From: DASYQD01 sp963837455
GTDB taxonomy: Bacteria > Acidobacteriota > Thermoanaerobaculia > Multivoradales > JAIOJS01
Assembly: GCA_963837455.1 (NCBI GenBank)
Contig: CAWINM010000001.1
Location: 1,426,001 to 1,490,000, forward strand
Direction: 5' to 3'
Length of the DNA stretch: 64,000 bases
This document shows, one piece after another, positions 16,902 to 27,638 of the stretch (its first letter is position 1; each line of letters starts with the position of its first letter). Made by a program: the position numbers and the translations under genes. Below the pieces are notes generated by a model. The model did not search any database and was not told where the DNA came from. It saw only the letters and a program-made list of their open reading frames with translations.

Positions 16902-18695
16902 ATGGCGAGCCTGGTGAGGACGCGCGGGCGACGCGAGACGATGGCCACCCGGGTGCGGGTGCTGTCGGCCCTCATCGGCATCCTCCTCGCGGCGGTCACC
17001 CTCGCCTACTGGGTGGTGCAGGGCATCCACGGCCCCGAGTACCGGGAGCTCGCCGACAACAACCGCCTGCGGCGCTTCCCGGTGCGGGCGCCACGCGGCG
17101 TCGTCTACGACCGCGAGGGGAAGCCGCTCGCGGAGAACGTGCCGAGCTACAACCTGCTGCTCGAGCCCGAGGGCAGCCCCGACCTCGACAAGAGCCTCGC
17201 CTTCGCCGGCCGCGTGCTCGAAATCGATTCCGAGCAGCTGCGCCGCCTGCTCGTCGAGCGCCGGCGGGAGCGGCCGGTCGACCCGGCGCTGATCGCCGAG
17301 AACCTGACGCTGGCGCAAGTGGCACGCTTCGAGCTCGCCGCCCTCGAGCATCCCGAGTTCGAGGTCGACGTGCAGCAGCTGCGGCTCTACCGTCACCGCG
17401 AGCAGACCGCCCACGTGCTCGGCTACCTCGCCGAGGTGGGGCGCGACGAGCTCGCCAGCGGCGCCTATCGGCGCGGCGACCTCATCGGCCGGCGGGGCAT
17501 CGAGAGTCAGTACGAGGGGGCGCTGCGCGGCGAGGATGGCGAGCGGGTGGTGGTGGTCGACAGCCGCGGCCGCAGCGTCGACGAGTTTCGCGCCGCCGCC
17601 GCCAGGCCGGGCGCCAACCTCCGGCTCGCCATCGACCTCGACCTGCAGCAGGCCGCACAGCGCCTGCTCGTGGACAAGGTCGGGGCGGTGGTGGCGCTCG
17701 ATCCGCGCAACGGCGAGGTGCTCGCCCTCGCCTCCTCGCCGTCGTACGACCCCAACCTGTTCGCTCGCCGGCTGCGTCCCGACGATTGGACGCGGCTGGT
17801 CAGCGACCCCATGCACCCGCTGCAGAACCGCGCCCTGCAGAACCCGATGTCACCGGGCTCGACCTTCAAGATCGTCATGGCCCTCGCCGGCCTCGCCGAG
17901 CACGTGGTGACCCCCGACACCACCTTCTACTGCCCCGGGTATGCCGTCTTCTACGGTCACCCGCACCGCTGCTGGAAACCCTCGGGGCACGGCACGGTGA
18001 ATCTGCGCGCGGCGCTCAGGGACTCGTGCGACGTCTACTTCTACAACCTCGGCCAGCGCCTGGGCATCGAGCGCATCGCCAAGTACGCACGGCTGTTCGG
18101 CTTCGGCACCGCCAGCGGCATCGACATCCCCGGCGAGAAGCCGGGGCTGGTCCCCGACGGGGAGTGGAGCGAGCGCTACCGCAAGCAGCCTTGGTACCCG
18201 GGGGAAACCATCTCGGTCGCCATCGGACAGGGTCCCCTGCTGGTGACGCCGCTGCAGATGGCGGTGATGATGGCGGCCGTCGCCAACGGCGGGCGGCGGC
18301 CAGTCCCCCACCTCGCCGGGGCGGACGCGCCTCCGCGCCCGGTCGAGGGGATCCCGGATTGGGCCTGGGAGCCGGTGCGCGAAGGGCTGCGGGCGGTGGT
18401 CGAGTCCGGCACCGGGCACGCCGCCTTCGTGCCCGGGCTGGCGATCGGCGGCAAGACCGGCACCGCGCAGGTGGTCGCCCAACACAGCCGCATCAAGGCC
18501 GCGCAGATGGAGTTCGCCGTCCGCGACCACGCCTGGTTCGTCGGCTTCGCGCCGGTGGACGATCCGCAGCTGGTGGTCGCGGTGTTCATCGAGCACGGCG
18601 GCGCCGGCTCGGCGGCGGCGGCGCCGGTGGCCAAGGGGATCTATGAGGAATTCCTCAAGAAGCGGCCCGATCTCCGGGCTGCTGCGCCTGCCTGA
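16902..18695 (+). CDS. mrdA: peptidoglycan D,D-transpeptidase PBP2
   Basis: PBP2 cross-links peptidoglycan during elongation with RodA as its glycosyltransferase partner. The 597-residue protein has an N-terminal membrane helix, a dimerisation/pedestal region beginning RAPRGVVYDREGKPLAEN, and the transpeptidase domain. Catalytic SxxK is in SPGSTFKIVMALAG at about residue 321, SxD/N in RDSCDVYFYNLGQRLG near 378, and KTG in GGKTGTAQVV near 518. ATG 16902 is preferred over TTG 16881 because GGAGGGG lies just before it. The 3' end overlaps rodA by 53 nt. Confidence 0.95.
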   Translation: MASLVRTRGRRETMATRVRVLSALIGILLAAVTLAYWVVQGIHGPEYRELADNNRLRRFPVRAPRGVVYDREGKPLAENVPSYNLLLEPEGSPDLDKSLAFAGRVLEIDSEQLRRLLVERRRERPVDPALIAENLTLAQVARFELAALEHPEFEVDVQQLRLYRHREQTAHVLGYLAEVGRDELASGAYRRGDLIGRRGIESQYEGALRGEDGERVVVVDSRGRSVDEFRAAAARPGANLRLAIDLDLQQAAQRLLVDKVGAVVALDPRNGEVLALASSPSYDPNLFARRLRPDDWTRLVSDPMHPLQNRALQNPMSPGSTFKIVMALAGLAEHVVTPDTTFYCPGYAVFYGHPHRCWKPSGHGTVNLRAALRDSCDVYFYNLGQRLGIERIAKYARLFGFGTASGIDIPGEKPGLVPDGEWSERYRKQPWYPGETISVAIGQGPLLVTPLQMAVMMAAVANGGRRPVPHLAGADAPPRPVEGIPDWAWEPVREGLRAVVESGTGHAAFVPGLAIGGKTGTAQVVAQHSRIKAAQMEFAVRDHAWFVGFAPVDDPQLVVAVFIEHGGAGSAAAAPVAKGIYEEFLKKRPDLRAAAPA

Positions 18696-19794
18696 GGAGG
18701 CTGCTACCGCCGGCATCGGCAGGCTGGCCAGCGTCCGCTGGAGCCTGCTGCTGGTGGCGCTCATGCTGTCGGTGGTCGGTTCGGCCACCGTCCACAGCGC
18801 CAGCGCCGAGATGCCGATCGAGTATCTCGGCCGGCAGCTCGCCTGGATCGGGGCTGGCCTCGTCGTCTTCCTCGTCACCTTCTCCCTCGACTACGCGCGG
18901 CTGGCACTCTTCGCGCTGCCGGTCTACGGCGCCAGTATGGCGATGCTGGTGCTGGTGCTCCTCGTCGGCCAGGTGCACGGCGGCGCGCGCAGCTGGTTCG
19001 GCATCGGCTCGTTCGGCGTCCAGCCCTCGGAGGTCGCCAAGATCGCCACCGCGGTGCTGCTCGCGCACTACCTCGCCGGCCTCGAGGGCGAATACCTGCG
19101 GGTACGCGAGATCCTCGTCGCCTGCGGCATCGTGGTGCTGCCGATGGCTCTCATCGCCGTCGAGCCCGACCTCGGTGGGGCGTTGATGTTCATGCCCATG
19201 CTCGCCGCGATGCTGCTGGTGGCCGGCATCAAGCGGCGCGACCTGGTGATCGCCGCCTGCACGGTGGTGGTGGCGGCGGCCCTCGGCTGGGGGTTCATGC
19301 ACACCTACCAGCGCGAGCGCGTGCTCACCTTCCTCAATCCGCAGCGCGACCCCCTCGGCGCCGGCTACCAGGTACGGCAGAGCAAGATCGCCGTCGGCTC
19401 GGGGGAGCTCACCGGCCGCGGCTACATGCGGGGCACCCAGAGCCAGCTGCGCTTCCTGCCCGCCCGCCACACCGACTTCATCTTCGCCGTCCTCGCCGAG
19501 GAGTGGGGATTTCTCGGTGTCGCTTTCGTGCTGTTCCTCTACGGCACCTTCCTCTTCGGCTGCGCCGAGGTGGCGGCGCGGGCCCGCGATCGGCTGGGAA
19601 TGCTACTCGCGGTGGGCTTCCTCGCCACCTTCGCCTTCCACATCCTCTACAACACGGCGATGGTGGTGGGCCTGGCGCCGAACACCGGCATCCCGCTGCC
19701 CTTCCTCTCCTACGGGGGCTCGTTCACCCTCTTCGCCTTCGCCGCCACCGGCCTCGTGCTGGGTGTCGACTTCCGGCGTTACGTCAACCGCTAG
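18643..19794 (+). CDS. rodA: SEDS peptidoglycan glycosyltransferase RodA
   Basis: RodA polymerises lipid II glycan chains for the elongasome. The 383-residue polytopic protein shows SEDS hallmarks: GARSWFGIGSFGVQPSEVAKI, the catalytic-loop region with VEPDLGGALMFMPMLAAMLL (its Asp is required in this family), FLPARHTDFIFAVLAEEWGFLG and the terminal PLPFLSYGGS. The assigned ATG lies 53 nt inside mrdA, so coupling is expected; the N-terminal 25 residues are not hydrophobic and a slightly later start cannot be excluded. Confidence 0.94.
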   Translation: MRNSSRSGPISGLLRLPEEAATAGIGRLASVRWSLLLVALMLSVVGSATVHSASAEMPIEYLGRQLAWIGAGLVVFLVTFSLDYARLALFALPVYGASMAMLVLVLLVGQVHGGARSWFGIGSFGVQPSEVAKIATAVLLAHYLAGLEGEYLRVREILVACGIVVLPMALIAVEPDLGGALMFMPMLAAMLLVAGIKRRDLVIAACTVVVAAALGWGFMHTYQRERVLTFLNPQRDPLGAGYQVRQSKIAVGSGELTGRGYMRGTQSQLRFLPARHTDFIFAVLAEEWGFLGVAFVLFLYGTFLFGCAEVAARARDRLGMLLAVGFLATFAFHILYNTAMVVGLAPNTGIPLPFLSYGGSFTLFAFAATGLVLGVDFRRYVNR

Positions 19795-19840
19795 CCGGCA
19801 CGCCGCCGGCGGCCCGCCGCCGACCGCGCCTGCTCACGGC

Positions 19841-19846
19841 TAGAAT
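19841..19846 (+). promoter_or_regulatory. -10 box TAGAAT of a leaderless RNase E/G promoter
   Basis: TAGAAT ends exactly 7 nt before GTG 19854, so transcription is expected to start at the start codon. There is no Shine-Dalgarno in the gap. This gives the RNase gene its own promoter although it follows the mre operon by 59 nt. Confidence 0.5.
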
Positions 19847-19853
19847 CCCGGCC

Positions 19854-21539
19854 GTGACGGCACACATCTCCAGCAAGATGCTGGTGGAGCAGGACCCGCA
19901 CCAGACGCGGGTCGCCATCCTCGAGGATGACCGGCTGGCCGAGCTGTACATCGAGCGCCAGGGCGCTCGCGGCGTGGCTGGCAACGTCTACAAGGGGCGG
20001 GTGTCGCGGGTGCTGCCCGGCATGCAGGCCGCCTTCGTCGACATCGGGCTCGAGCGTGACGCCTTCCTCTACGTCGCCGACGTGCGCGAGGAGCTCGCCG
20101 AGCTCGAGGAGATCGAGCTCGGCGACGAACGGGCGCCGTTCAACGGCGAGCGGGCCGGCCTCGGCGAGCACGGCAACCAGAGGGGCGAGCCGGAGGGGAG
20201 CGCCGTCGTCGTGGAGCGGGTGCCCGGGCCGCCGGGCAGCCGCGGAAGCAACCAGAGGGGCGAGCCGGAGGGGAGCACCGTCGTCGTGGAGCGGGTGCCC
20301 GGGCTGCCGGGCAGCCGCGGAAGCAACGGCGGCGAGCCGCCCTCGATCGACGAGCTGCTGCGCACCGGCCAGGAGATCGTCGTGCAGGCGCTCAAGGATC
20401 CCCTCCCCAACAAGGGGGCCCGCGTCTCCACCCACGTCACCCTGCCTGGACGCTACCTGGTCTACGCCCCCACCGGCCACCATCGCGGAGTCTCGCGCCG
20501 CATCGAGGACGCCGAGGAGCGGGCACGGCTGCGCGAGCTCGCGCTCGGCCTCGGGCTCCCCGGCGGCTGGATCGTACGCACCGCCGCCGAGGGCAAGGGG
20601 GAGGAGGAGTTCCGCCAGGACGCTGCCTTCCTCATTGGCTTGTGGGAGCGGTTGTCGGCGCGCGCCGCCCGCGCCGCCGCCGGCACCGTCCTTCACCACG
20701 ACGTCGACGTCGCGTTGCGGGTGGTGCGCGACACCCTGGGGCCCGATTTCTCGGTGCTCTGGGTGGAGGGGGAGGAGACCTACGAGCGCATCGTCGAGTT
20801 CCTCGACCAGGTGCAGCCTCTCCTGCTCGACCGCGTGCGTCTGTACCGCCAGGAGCGGCCGCTGTTCGAGCGCTTTGGCATCGACGAGGCGATCGAGGAG
20901 GCGCTCAAGCCCAAGGTCTGGCTCAAGTCCGGCGGCCACATCGTCATCAACCCCACCGAGGCGCTGGTCGCTATCGACGTCAACACCGGGCGCTTCGTGG
21001 GCGGCCAGAACCTCGAGGAGACCATCCTGCAGACCAACCTCGAGGCGGTGCGCGAGATCGTGCGGCAGATCCGCCTGCGCAACCTCGGCGGCATCCTGGT
21101 GCTCGACCTCATCGACATGACGGTTCCCGAGCATCGCCAGCGGGTCTTCGCCGCCCTCGAGGAGGAGCTGCGCCGCGACCGCGCCAAGAACAAAGTGCTG
21201 TCGATCTCCGAGTTCGGCCTCGTCGAGCTCACCCGCAAGCGCAGCCGCCCCAGCCTCGAGCGCCAGCTGACCCAGCCCTGCCCCTACTGCGACTCGCGCG
21301 GACGGATCAAGTCCGCCGCCACCGTGGCCCTCGCCGTGCGGCGGCAGGTGCTGCGTCACCACGCCCTGCACCCCGGGGTGCGCGAGGTGCTGGTGCGGGT
21401 CAATCCCGAGGTGGCGCGGGCGATGCAGCAGGAGCAGCACGCCATCGTCGACGAGCTCGAGCGGCAGCTGGGCATCAGCGTGCTGGTGCAAGCCGACGCG
21501 GCCATGCACCACGAGCGCTACGACGTGCAGGAGGTCTAG
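19854..21539 (+). CDS. ribonuclease E/G family endoribonuclease
   Basis: The 561-residue protein matches the RNase E/G catalytic core: a start with VAILEDDRLAELYIERQ, an S1 domain (GNVYKGRVSRVLPGMQAAFVD, then GARVSTHVTLPGRYLVY), and the 5'-sensor/DNase-I-like part. Metal-binding motifs LVAIDVNTGRFVGG and LVLDLIDM are present, as is the zinc-link CPYCDSRGRIKS. It processes rRNA/tRNA precursors and mRNAs. Length favours an RNase G-like enzyme without a degradosome scaffold tail. GTG 19854 is chosen from the -10 box. Unusually, the S1 domain is split by two copies of a 25-residue repeat. RNase G genes often follow mreBCD. Confidence 0.9.
   Translation: MTAHISSKMLVEQDPHQTRVAILEDDRLAELYIERQGARGVAGNVYKGRVSRVLPGMQAAFVDIGLERDAFLYVADVREELAELEEIELGDERAPFNGERAGLGEHGNQRGEPEGSAVVVERVPGPPGSRGSNQRGEPEGSTVVVERVPGLPGSRGSNGGEPPSIDELLRTGQEIVVQALKDPLPNKGARVSTHVTLPGRYLVYAPTGHHRGVSRRIEDAEERARLRELALGLGLPGGWIVRTAAEGKGEEEFRQDAAFLIGLWERLSARAARAAAGTVLHHDVDVALRVVRDTLGPDFSVLWVEGEETYERIVEFLDQVQPLLLDRVRLYRQERPLFERFGIDEAIEEALKPKVWLKSGGHIVINPTEALVAIDVNTGRFVGGQNLEETILQTNLEAVREIVRQIRLRNLGGILVLDLIDMTVPEHRQRVFAALEEELRRDRAKNKVLSISEFGLVELTRKRSRPSLERQLTQPCPYCDSRGRIKSAATVALAVRRQVLRHHALHPGVREVLVRVNPEVARAMQQEQHAIVDELERQLGISVLVQADAAMHHERYDVQEV
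20175..20324 (+). repeat. two in-frame 75-bp tandem repeats inside the RNase E/G S1 domain
   Basis: Units 20175-20249 and 20250-20324 differ at only two positions that I can see, and a third truncated start (AACGGCGGCGAGCCG) follows. Each encodes 25 residues starting NQRGEPEG and ending PGSRGS. The 3' part of the second unit contains a short palindrome, GGCTGCCGGGCAGCC. The repeats fall in a loop of the S1 domain and keep the frame open. Confidence 0.9.
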
Positions 21540-21634
21540 CCCTGGGCGGCGCCCCCGACGTCGCGGGCGGCGCGGCTGCCGGCGGCGTCGGCGCGCCGCT
21601 GCGGGCGCTCGCCGGGCCCGGGTGGCGTGGCGAG

Positions 21635-23785
21635 ATGGTGGCGGCGCAGCCACCGCCGCCGCTCCCCGCGCTGCTCGACCCCGGGCAGGCCCAACACACC
21701 CTGCACTGGGGGCGCAACTACCTGTGGGTGACCGACTGGCCCCAGCTCGGCCCGGCGGTGGTCAAGCAGTTCCGTCACGAGTCGTGGCGCGCGCGCCTCC
21801 AGCGCCGCCTGCGCGGCACCAAGGCGCGGCGCAGCTTCGCGGTGGCGCGGGCGCTCGCCGCCGCGGGCATCGACACCCCCGAGCCGCTGTTGTGGGCGGA
21901 GAGCGAGCGCCCGGCCGGCCCCGCCTGGTACGTCTGCCGCCTGCTCGCGGGCACCGAGGCGCGCTACCCCTTCCGCGCCCTCGCGGGCGGAACCCTGGCG
22001 AGCGATTTCCCGGCTCTCGGCGCGGGCGAGCTGCTGGCTGCGGCGGCGACGCTCGCGCGGCGCCTGCACGTCGCCGGCTTCTGGCACCGCGACCTGTCGG
22101 CGGGCAACCTGCTGCTCTTCCGGCCGGGGGCAGCCGAGGCCACCAGCGCCGGCGCCGGAGCGGCCGCCGGCGAATGGCGGGCGGCCGTGGTCGACCTCAA
22201 CCGCTGCCGTCGGTTGCCGCGGATCGGCCTGTCGCGGCGACTCCGCGACCTCTCCCGGCTGCCGCTGCATCGCCGGGCCGACCAGCGGGCCCTGCTCGAG
22301 AGCTACTTCGGCACCGCCCCTACCGCCGCGGCGTGGTGGCTCTACCGTCTCTATCATCTCGCCTTTCACGGCCGCCACCGGCTCAAGAACCGGCTGCGCG
22401 GGCGCGGCCGCGGCGGCGAGGGATCGAGCCGGCGGCCGTTCGACCTGCTGCGCCGCCGCCGCGCCTACCCCCACCTGCCGCCGCCGCCCGCCGACGCCTC
22501 GCTGCGCGACCGCGCGGTGTGGGACCGGCTCTCCGACCAGCCGCACCAGCACGCCGGCCGGGGGGTCAAGCTGCTGGTGCGGCTGCGCGACGCCGGCAGC
22601 CACGCCCGCGGCCTGGCGGCGGCGATGGCGGCGGCGCCGCGCATCCGGCACCGCTATCGCCACCTCCTGGCAGGGCTGCACGCGCAGCCGGTCCCGTTCG
22701 ATGGCATCGGCATCGGCCTGCGGCCGCACCCCGAGGATCCCGCGGCGCTGTTGGCGGCCGTCGACGAGCTGGGCGTCCGCCATGCCCTGGTGCGGCTGCA
22801 CCCATGGGAGGCAATGCACGACGACGAGGAGGCTCTCGCGCGCGCCCTCCGCAGCCGCGGCATCGGGCTCGTCTTCACCCTGCCGCAGCGGCGCGAGCTG
22901 GTGCGCGACCTACCGCGCTGGCGGCGCGCCGTCGAGGAGCTCGGGGCGCGCTTCTCGCCCTACGCGACGGCGTTCCAGGTGGGGCAGGCGATCAACCGCA
23001 GCAAGTGGGGAGTGTGGACGCTCGCCGAGTACCAGGCGTTGCTCGCCACCGCCGCCACCGCGCTGGCGCCGCACGGCGTGGCGCTGGTGGGCCCGGGGGT
23101 GATCGACTTCGAGCCCCATGCCACCGCCGCCGCCCTCAACTGGCCGCGGCTGGGGGTCCGGCTGCACGCTCTGGCGAGCCTGCTCTACGTAGACCGGCGT
23201 GGTGCTCCCGAGAACCGGCAGCTCGGCTTCGACGCCCTGTGCAAGGCGGCGCTCCTGCGCGCCGTCGCCGAGAGCTCGCGCTGGTGCGAGCCACGCTCGT
23301 GGATCACCGAGGTCAACTGGCCGCTGCGCGAGGGACCGCACGCCCCGGCGGGACGTGACGTGGCGGTGGGCGAGCAGGCGGCTGCCGAGTACCTGGTGCG
23401 CTACTACCTGCCACTGCTCGCCAGCGGGCTCGTCGAGCGCGTCTACTGGTGGCAGCTGCTGGCGCGTGGTTACGGCCTGGTGGTCGCCGAGGAGGGGGGC
23501 CTGCGGCGGCGGCCGGCCTTCCTTGCGCTGGCGACCCTGCAGCGGCTCCTCGGCGGCAGCACCTGCGTCGGCGTGCTGCCGGCACCGGCGGACGCCTTCC
23601 TCTACCGCTTCGTCACCGCCGATGGCGACGAGTGGATCGCCGGCTGGTCGTCGACGGCGGAGAGCCATGCCGAGCTGCCCTGGCGACCGGCCATCGCCAT
23701 CGCGCAGGACGGCACCGCGGCCGACCCCGGCGGACGCTGTCGCGTCCGGCTCACCGGCGCCGTCACCTACTTCGCGCCGCGCTGA
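21635..23785 (+). CDS. fusion of a WaaP/InaA-like kinase with a glycosidase-like TIM-barrel domain
   Basis: The 716-residue protein has two parts. Residues 1-300 resemble lipopolysaccharide core kinases: a glycine-poor N-lobe with VVKQFRHESWRARLQ, the catalytic loop HRDLSAGNLLLF at about 150-161 (HRDxxxxN) and the metal-binding VVDLNRCRR near 187. Residues 350-716 read as an alpha/beta barrel: GIGIGLRPH, VRLHPWEAMHD, FQVGQAINRSKWGVWT, VGPGVIDFEPH, the ITEVNWPLREGPHAP segment, and VERVYWWQLLARGYGLV. The barrel is reminiscent of clan-A glycosidases, with candidate acids in DFEPH and TEVNW. The first part probably phosphorylates a lipid A/heptose core sugar; the second may act on a glycan. Both functions are inferred. 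The start at ATG 21635 has weak RBS support. Confidence 0.7.
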   Translation: MVAAQPPPPLPALLDPGQAQHTLHWGRNYLWVTDWPQLGPAVVKQFRHESWRARLQRRLRGTKARRSFAVARALAAAGIDTPEPLLWAESERPAGPAWYVCRLLAGTEARYPFRALAGGTLASDFPALGAGELLAAAATLARRLHVAGFWHRDLSAGNLLLFRPGAAEATSAGAGAAAGEWRAAVVDLNRCRRLPRIGLSRRLRDLSRLPLHRRADQRALLESYFGTAPTAAAWWLYRLYHLAFHGRHRLKNRLRGRGRGGEGSSRRPFDLLRRRRAYPHLPPPPADASLRDRAVWDRLSDQPHQHAGRGVKLLVRLRDAGSHARGLAAAMAAAPRIRHRYRHLLAGLHAQPVPFDGIGIGLRPHPEDPAALLAAVDELGVRHALVRLHPWEAMHDDEEALARALRSRGIGLVFTLPQRRELVRDLPRWRRAVEELGARFSPYATAFQVGQAINRSKWGVWTLAEYQALLATAATALAPHGVALVGPGVIDFEPHATAAALNWPRLGVRLHALASLLYVDRRGAPENRQLGFDALCKAALLRAVAESSRWCEPRSWITEVNWPLREGPHAPAGRDVAVGEQAAAEYLVRYYLPLLASGLVERVYWWQLLARGYGLVVAEEGGLRRRPAFLALATLQRLLGGSTCVGVLPAPADAFLYRFVTADGDEWIAGWSSTAESHAELPWRPAIAIAQDGTAADPGGRCRVRLTGAVTYFAPR

Positions 23786-23830
23786 AGCGCCAGCAGCCCG
23801 CTCCCTGCCACGGCGTCGCCGCGCGAGCGC

Positions 23831-24412
23831 TCAGGCGCCCGGCTTCGCCAGCTTCTCGACCGCTGCCAGCGTCTGCGCCACGTTCTCCGTCGCGCTGACG
23901 CCGCCGATCGTCGCCGCCACCTTGCCGTCGGAGGTGACGACGAAGGTCGTGCGCTGCGCGAAGCCGTGGCCGATCTCCTGGCCGCGGGTGTCCTTGGCTC
24001 CCGGCTGCGCCTCGCTCACCTTGACGCCGAAGCTGCGCGCGATCGCTCCGTCGGGGTCGGAAGCCACCGCCAGCTTTCCCGCGCAGTAGTTGGGGTCGGC
24101 GGAGAAGTCGTCGAGACGGGCAATGCTGTCGAGCGATACCCCCACCACCCTGGCGCCGGCCGCCACGAACTCGTCCATGCTCTCGGCGAAGGCGTGCGCC
24201 TCGGCGTTGCACCCACCGGTGAACGCGGAAGGGAAAAAGTAGACCACCACGGGACCCGACTTGCGGGCGTCGGCCAGCGAGAAGGTCTGCTCCTTGCCGC
24301 CGAGCGAGGCGGCGGCGGTGAAGTCGGGCGCCGTGGCGCCGGGCTCGAGGGCGGCGGCGGCAGGCAGAGCGGTCACAGCAATCGCGAGAGAGGTCATCAG
24401 GACACGTCGCAT
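23831..24412 (-). CDS. exported thioredoxin-fold peroxiredoxin
   Basis: The 193-residue protein starts with a cleavable signal peptide (MRRVLMTSLAIAVTALPAAAA) and continues as an AhpC/TSA (BCP-like) peroxiredoxin: GATAPDFTAAASLGGKEQTFSL, then VVVYFFPSAFTGGCNAEAHAF. The usual PxxxTxxC region has the Cys in GGC, and a second Cys in NYCAGKL could resolve it. It would reduce peroxides in the periplasm. Family members more often read FTSGC or FTPGC, so the peroxidatic site is slightly altered. GGAGG precedes ATG 24412. It converges with the kinase-fusion gene. Confidence 0.88.
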   Translation of the reverse strand: MRRVLMTSLAIAVTALPAAAALEPGATAPDFTAAASLGGKEQTFSLADARKSGPVVVYFFPSAFTGGCNAEAHAFAESMDEFVAAGARVVGVSLDSIARLDDFSADPNYCAGKLAVASDPDGAIARSFGVKVSEAQPGAKDTRGQEIGHGFAQRTTFVVTSDGKVAATIGGVSATENVAQTLAAVEKLAKPGA

Positions 24413-24537
24413 GGGGCCTCCAGAGGTGAGGGTTGCGGTGGCTCACCGCCACGCTGGGCCGGCATCTTGTCACGCCCGTCGAACCGCAAAGCGGCCGCGG
24501 GATCGGCACCGTCCGCCGATCCCGCGGCAGCCCGAAG

Positions 24538-26117
24538 CTACTTCTCGAATACCGTCGCCACCGGCACCACGTCGACCTTGGCGAGGTGCAGCGGCAGCTT
24601 GACGATGACCTCGTCGGCGGCGGTGACGTCGGGCGGCACGGCGTTTTCGTAGGTGATGGGGGAGGGAGCATCGGCGCGCAGCTTGGCGGCCAGCGTCTCG
24701 GCGTTGCCGGCCACCACGACCGCCCTGAAGCGCCCGGTCTGCAGGTACTTGCGCGCGGCGCGATTGACGTCGTCGACGGTCATCGTGGCCAGCCGCCTGC
24801 CGATCTCGTCGATGAAATACGGCGTGCCGTAGAAGTTGCTGTCGAGCAGGAAGCCCAGCCGCCGGGACAGCGTCTGTGCCCACAGCTTCGAATAGCCGGT
24901 GAGGAAGTCGCGGGTGAGCTCGAAGTCCTTCTCGGCCATCCCCTGGTCGAGCAGCTGTTGCACCTCGTAGATCGAGGCACGGAGGGCGAACTGGGCGTTC
25001 TCGGGCTGCACCGGCCGCACCCACACCGAGAAGTACTGCTGGCGCCGGGGCACGTTGGGCGTCGGGTTGGAGGTGAACGGCGGCACCGCGTAGTAGTCGA
25101 TGTAACTGTAGTCGCCGTAGTTGAGGCCGCGCTTGCCACGCAGCTCCTGCATCAGCCGGCCATTGAAGGTGCGGTGCTCGCCGAGGTAGCTGTTGGCCAC
25201 CATCAGCGGGTAGTAGTCGGCGTCGGCCTGGGTGATCGGCAGTGCGAAGCCCCAGTGGATCCCGGTCGAGTCGGCGTCCTTGGCGACGAGGGTGAGCTCG
25301 CGCCCGGCAGCCGGCGTCGGCGCCGGCAGCGGTCGCGCCGTCGGCGGTCCGCTGGGCAGCCCGGCGAGTGCCTTGGCCAGTCGCTGCGGGTACCCCTCGG
25401 GGTAGCCGCCGGCGACCCCCAGCACCAGGTTGCCGGTCGTCAGGTGCTCGCGATAGAAGCGCTTGACGTCGTCGAGAGTGATGCCGCCGAGCCCATCCAC
25501 GGTGCCCGCCGGCGGGTGACCGTAGGGGTGCCCGGCGTAGATGCGGTCCTGCAGCTCCTCGAGACCGAGCAGCTCGTCGTTGGCGGCGCGCAGCGTGGTG
25601 GCGAGGTACGACAGCGAGTCCTTGCGATGGCGCTCGAAGTCGGCAGCGTCGAACGCTGGCTGGGCGAGGACCTCGACGAGCAGCGCGGTCAGCTCGTCGA
25701 GCTTGTCGCGGTGGACGACGACGTTGAACACCGTCGTCTCGCGGTCGACCTGAGTGTCGATGCTGGCGGCCAGCGGGTAGAGCGCCTCGACGAGCTCCTT
25801 GTACGAGTGCTTGGCGGAGGCGCCCTCGCCGACGATGCTGGCGGTGAGGTCGGCAAGCCCCTCCTTGCCGGCGGGGTCGTCCATCGAGCCGGTGTGGAAG
25901 AAGGCGCGGATGACGACGATTGGCGAGCCCGGGCTGGGGAGGGTGACGAGGCGGAGGTCGGCCACCGAACGTCCGGGGGCGTTGTCCACTAGCACGGTGA
26001 CCGGCGGTGGGGGGGCGTCTGCCGGCGGCGCGGCGCCGGCGGCGCCCGCGGCGAGCACCGGCGCCGTGGTGGCCAGGCAGACGAGCGAGGCGAGCGCGAG
26101 GTGGGTGCGGCGCGGTG

Positions 26118-26121
<4 letters not shown>
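24538..26121 (-). CDS. M16 family peptidase-like protein, catalytically inactive subunit
   Basis: The 527-residue exported protein has a signal peptide (LALASLVCLATTAPVLAAG) and two M16 half-domains (IRAFFHTGSMDDPAGKEGLADLTASIVGEG; later GKRGLNYGDYSYIDYY). The zinc motif HxxEH is absent: the equivalent position reads GLADLTASI, so it cannot hydrolyse on its own. M16 proteins of this kind pair with an active partner to form a two-subunit peptidase. The active partner is encoded directly upstream with an ATGA overlap. A strong GGAGGAGG site lies before the ATG. Confidence 0.85.
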
Positions 26122-27488
<1,367 letters not shown>

Positions 27489-27604
27489 CTGCTGCCTCCT
27501 TTCTAGCTGGTAGGGCGCGAAGTCGCGCCCGCGGGGGCGCGCGTGACGGGCAAGACCCGCCCCGCGCGACGGTGGGCCAGGGCGAAACCACCCCGGTGAC
27601 ACCC

Positions 27605-27631
27605 AGTGTAGCCTGCCCGCCGCGCTAGAAT
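27605..27631. promoter_or_regulatory. back-to-back -10 boxes between the M16 operon and the zinc-finger-like gene
   Basis: On the minus strand TACACT (27610-27605) can serve the M16 pair, leaving a leader of about 110 nt. On the plus strand TAGAAT (27626-27631) ends exactly 7 nt before ATG 27639, giving a leaderless message for the small gene. Confidence 0.5.
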
Positions 27632-27638
27632 CGGTCGC

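Noticed and set aside
20175..20324. Tandem repeats considered as a CRISPR array
   Set aside because: Only two abutting 75-bp units, no spacers, and they are in frame inside a conserved gene.
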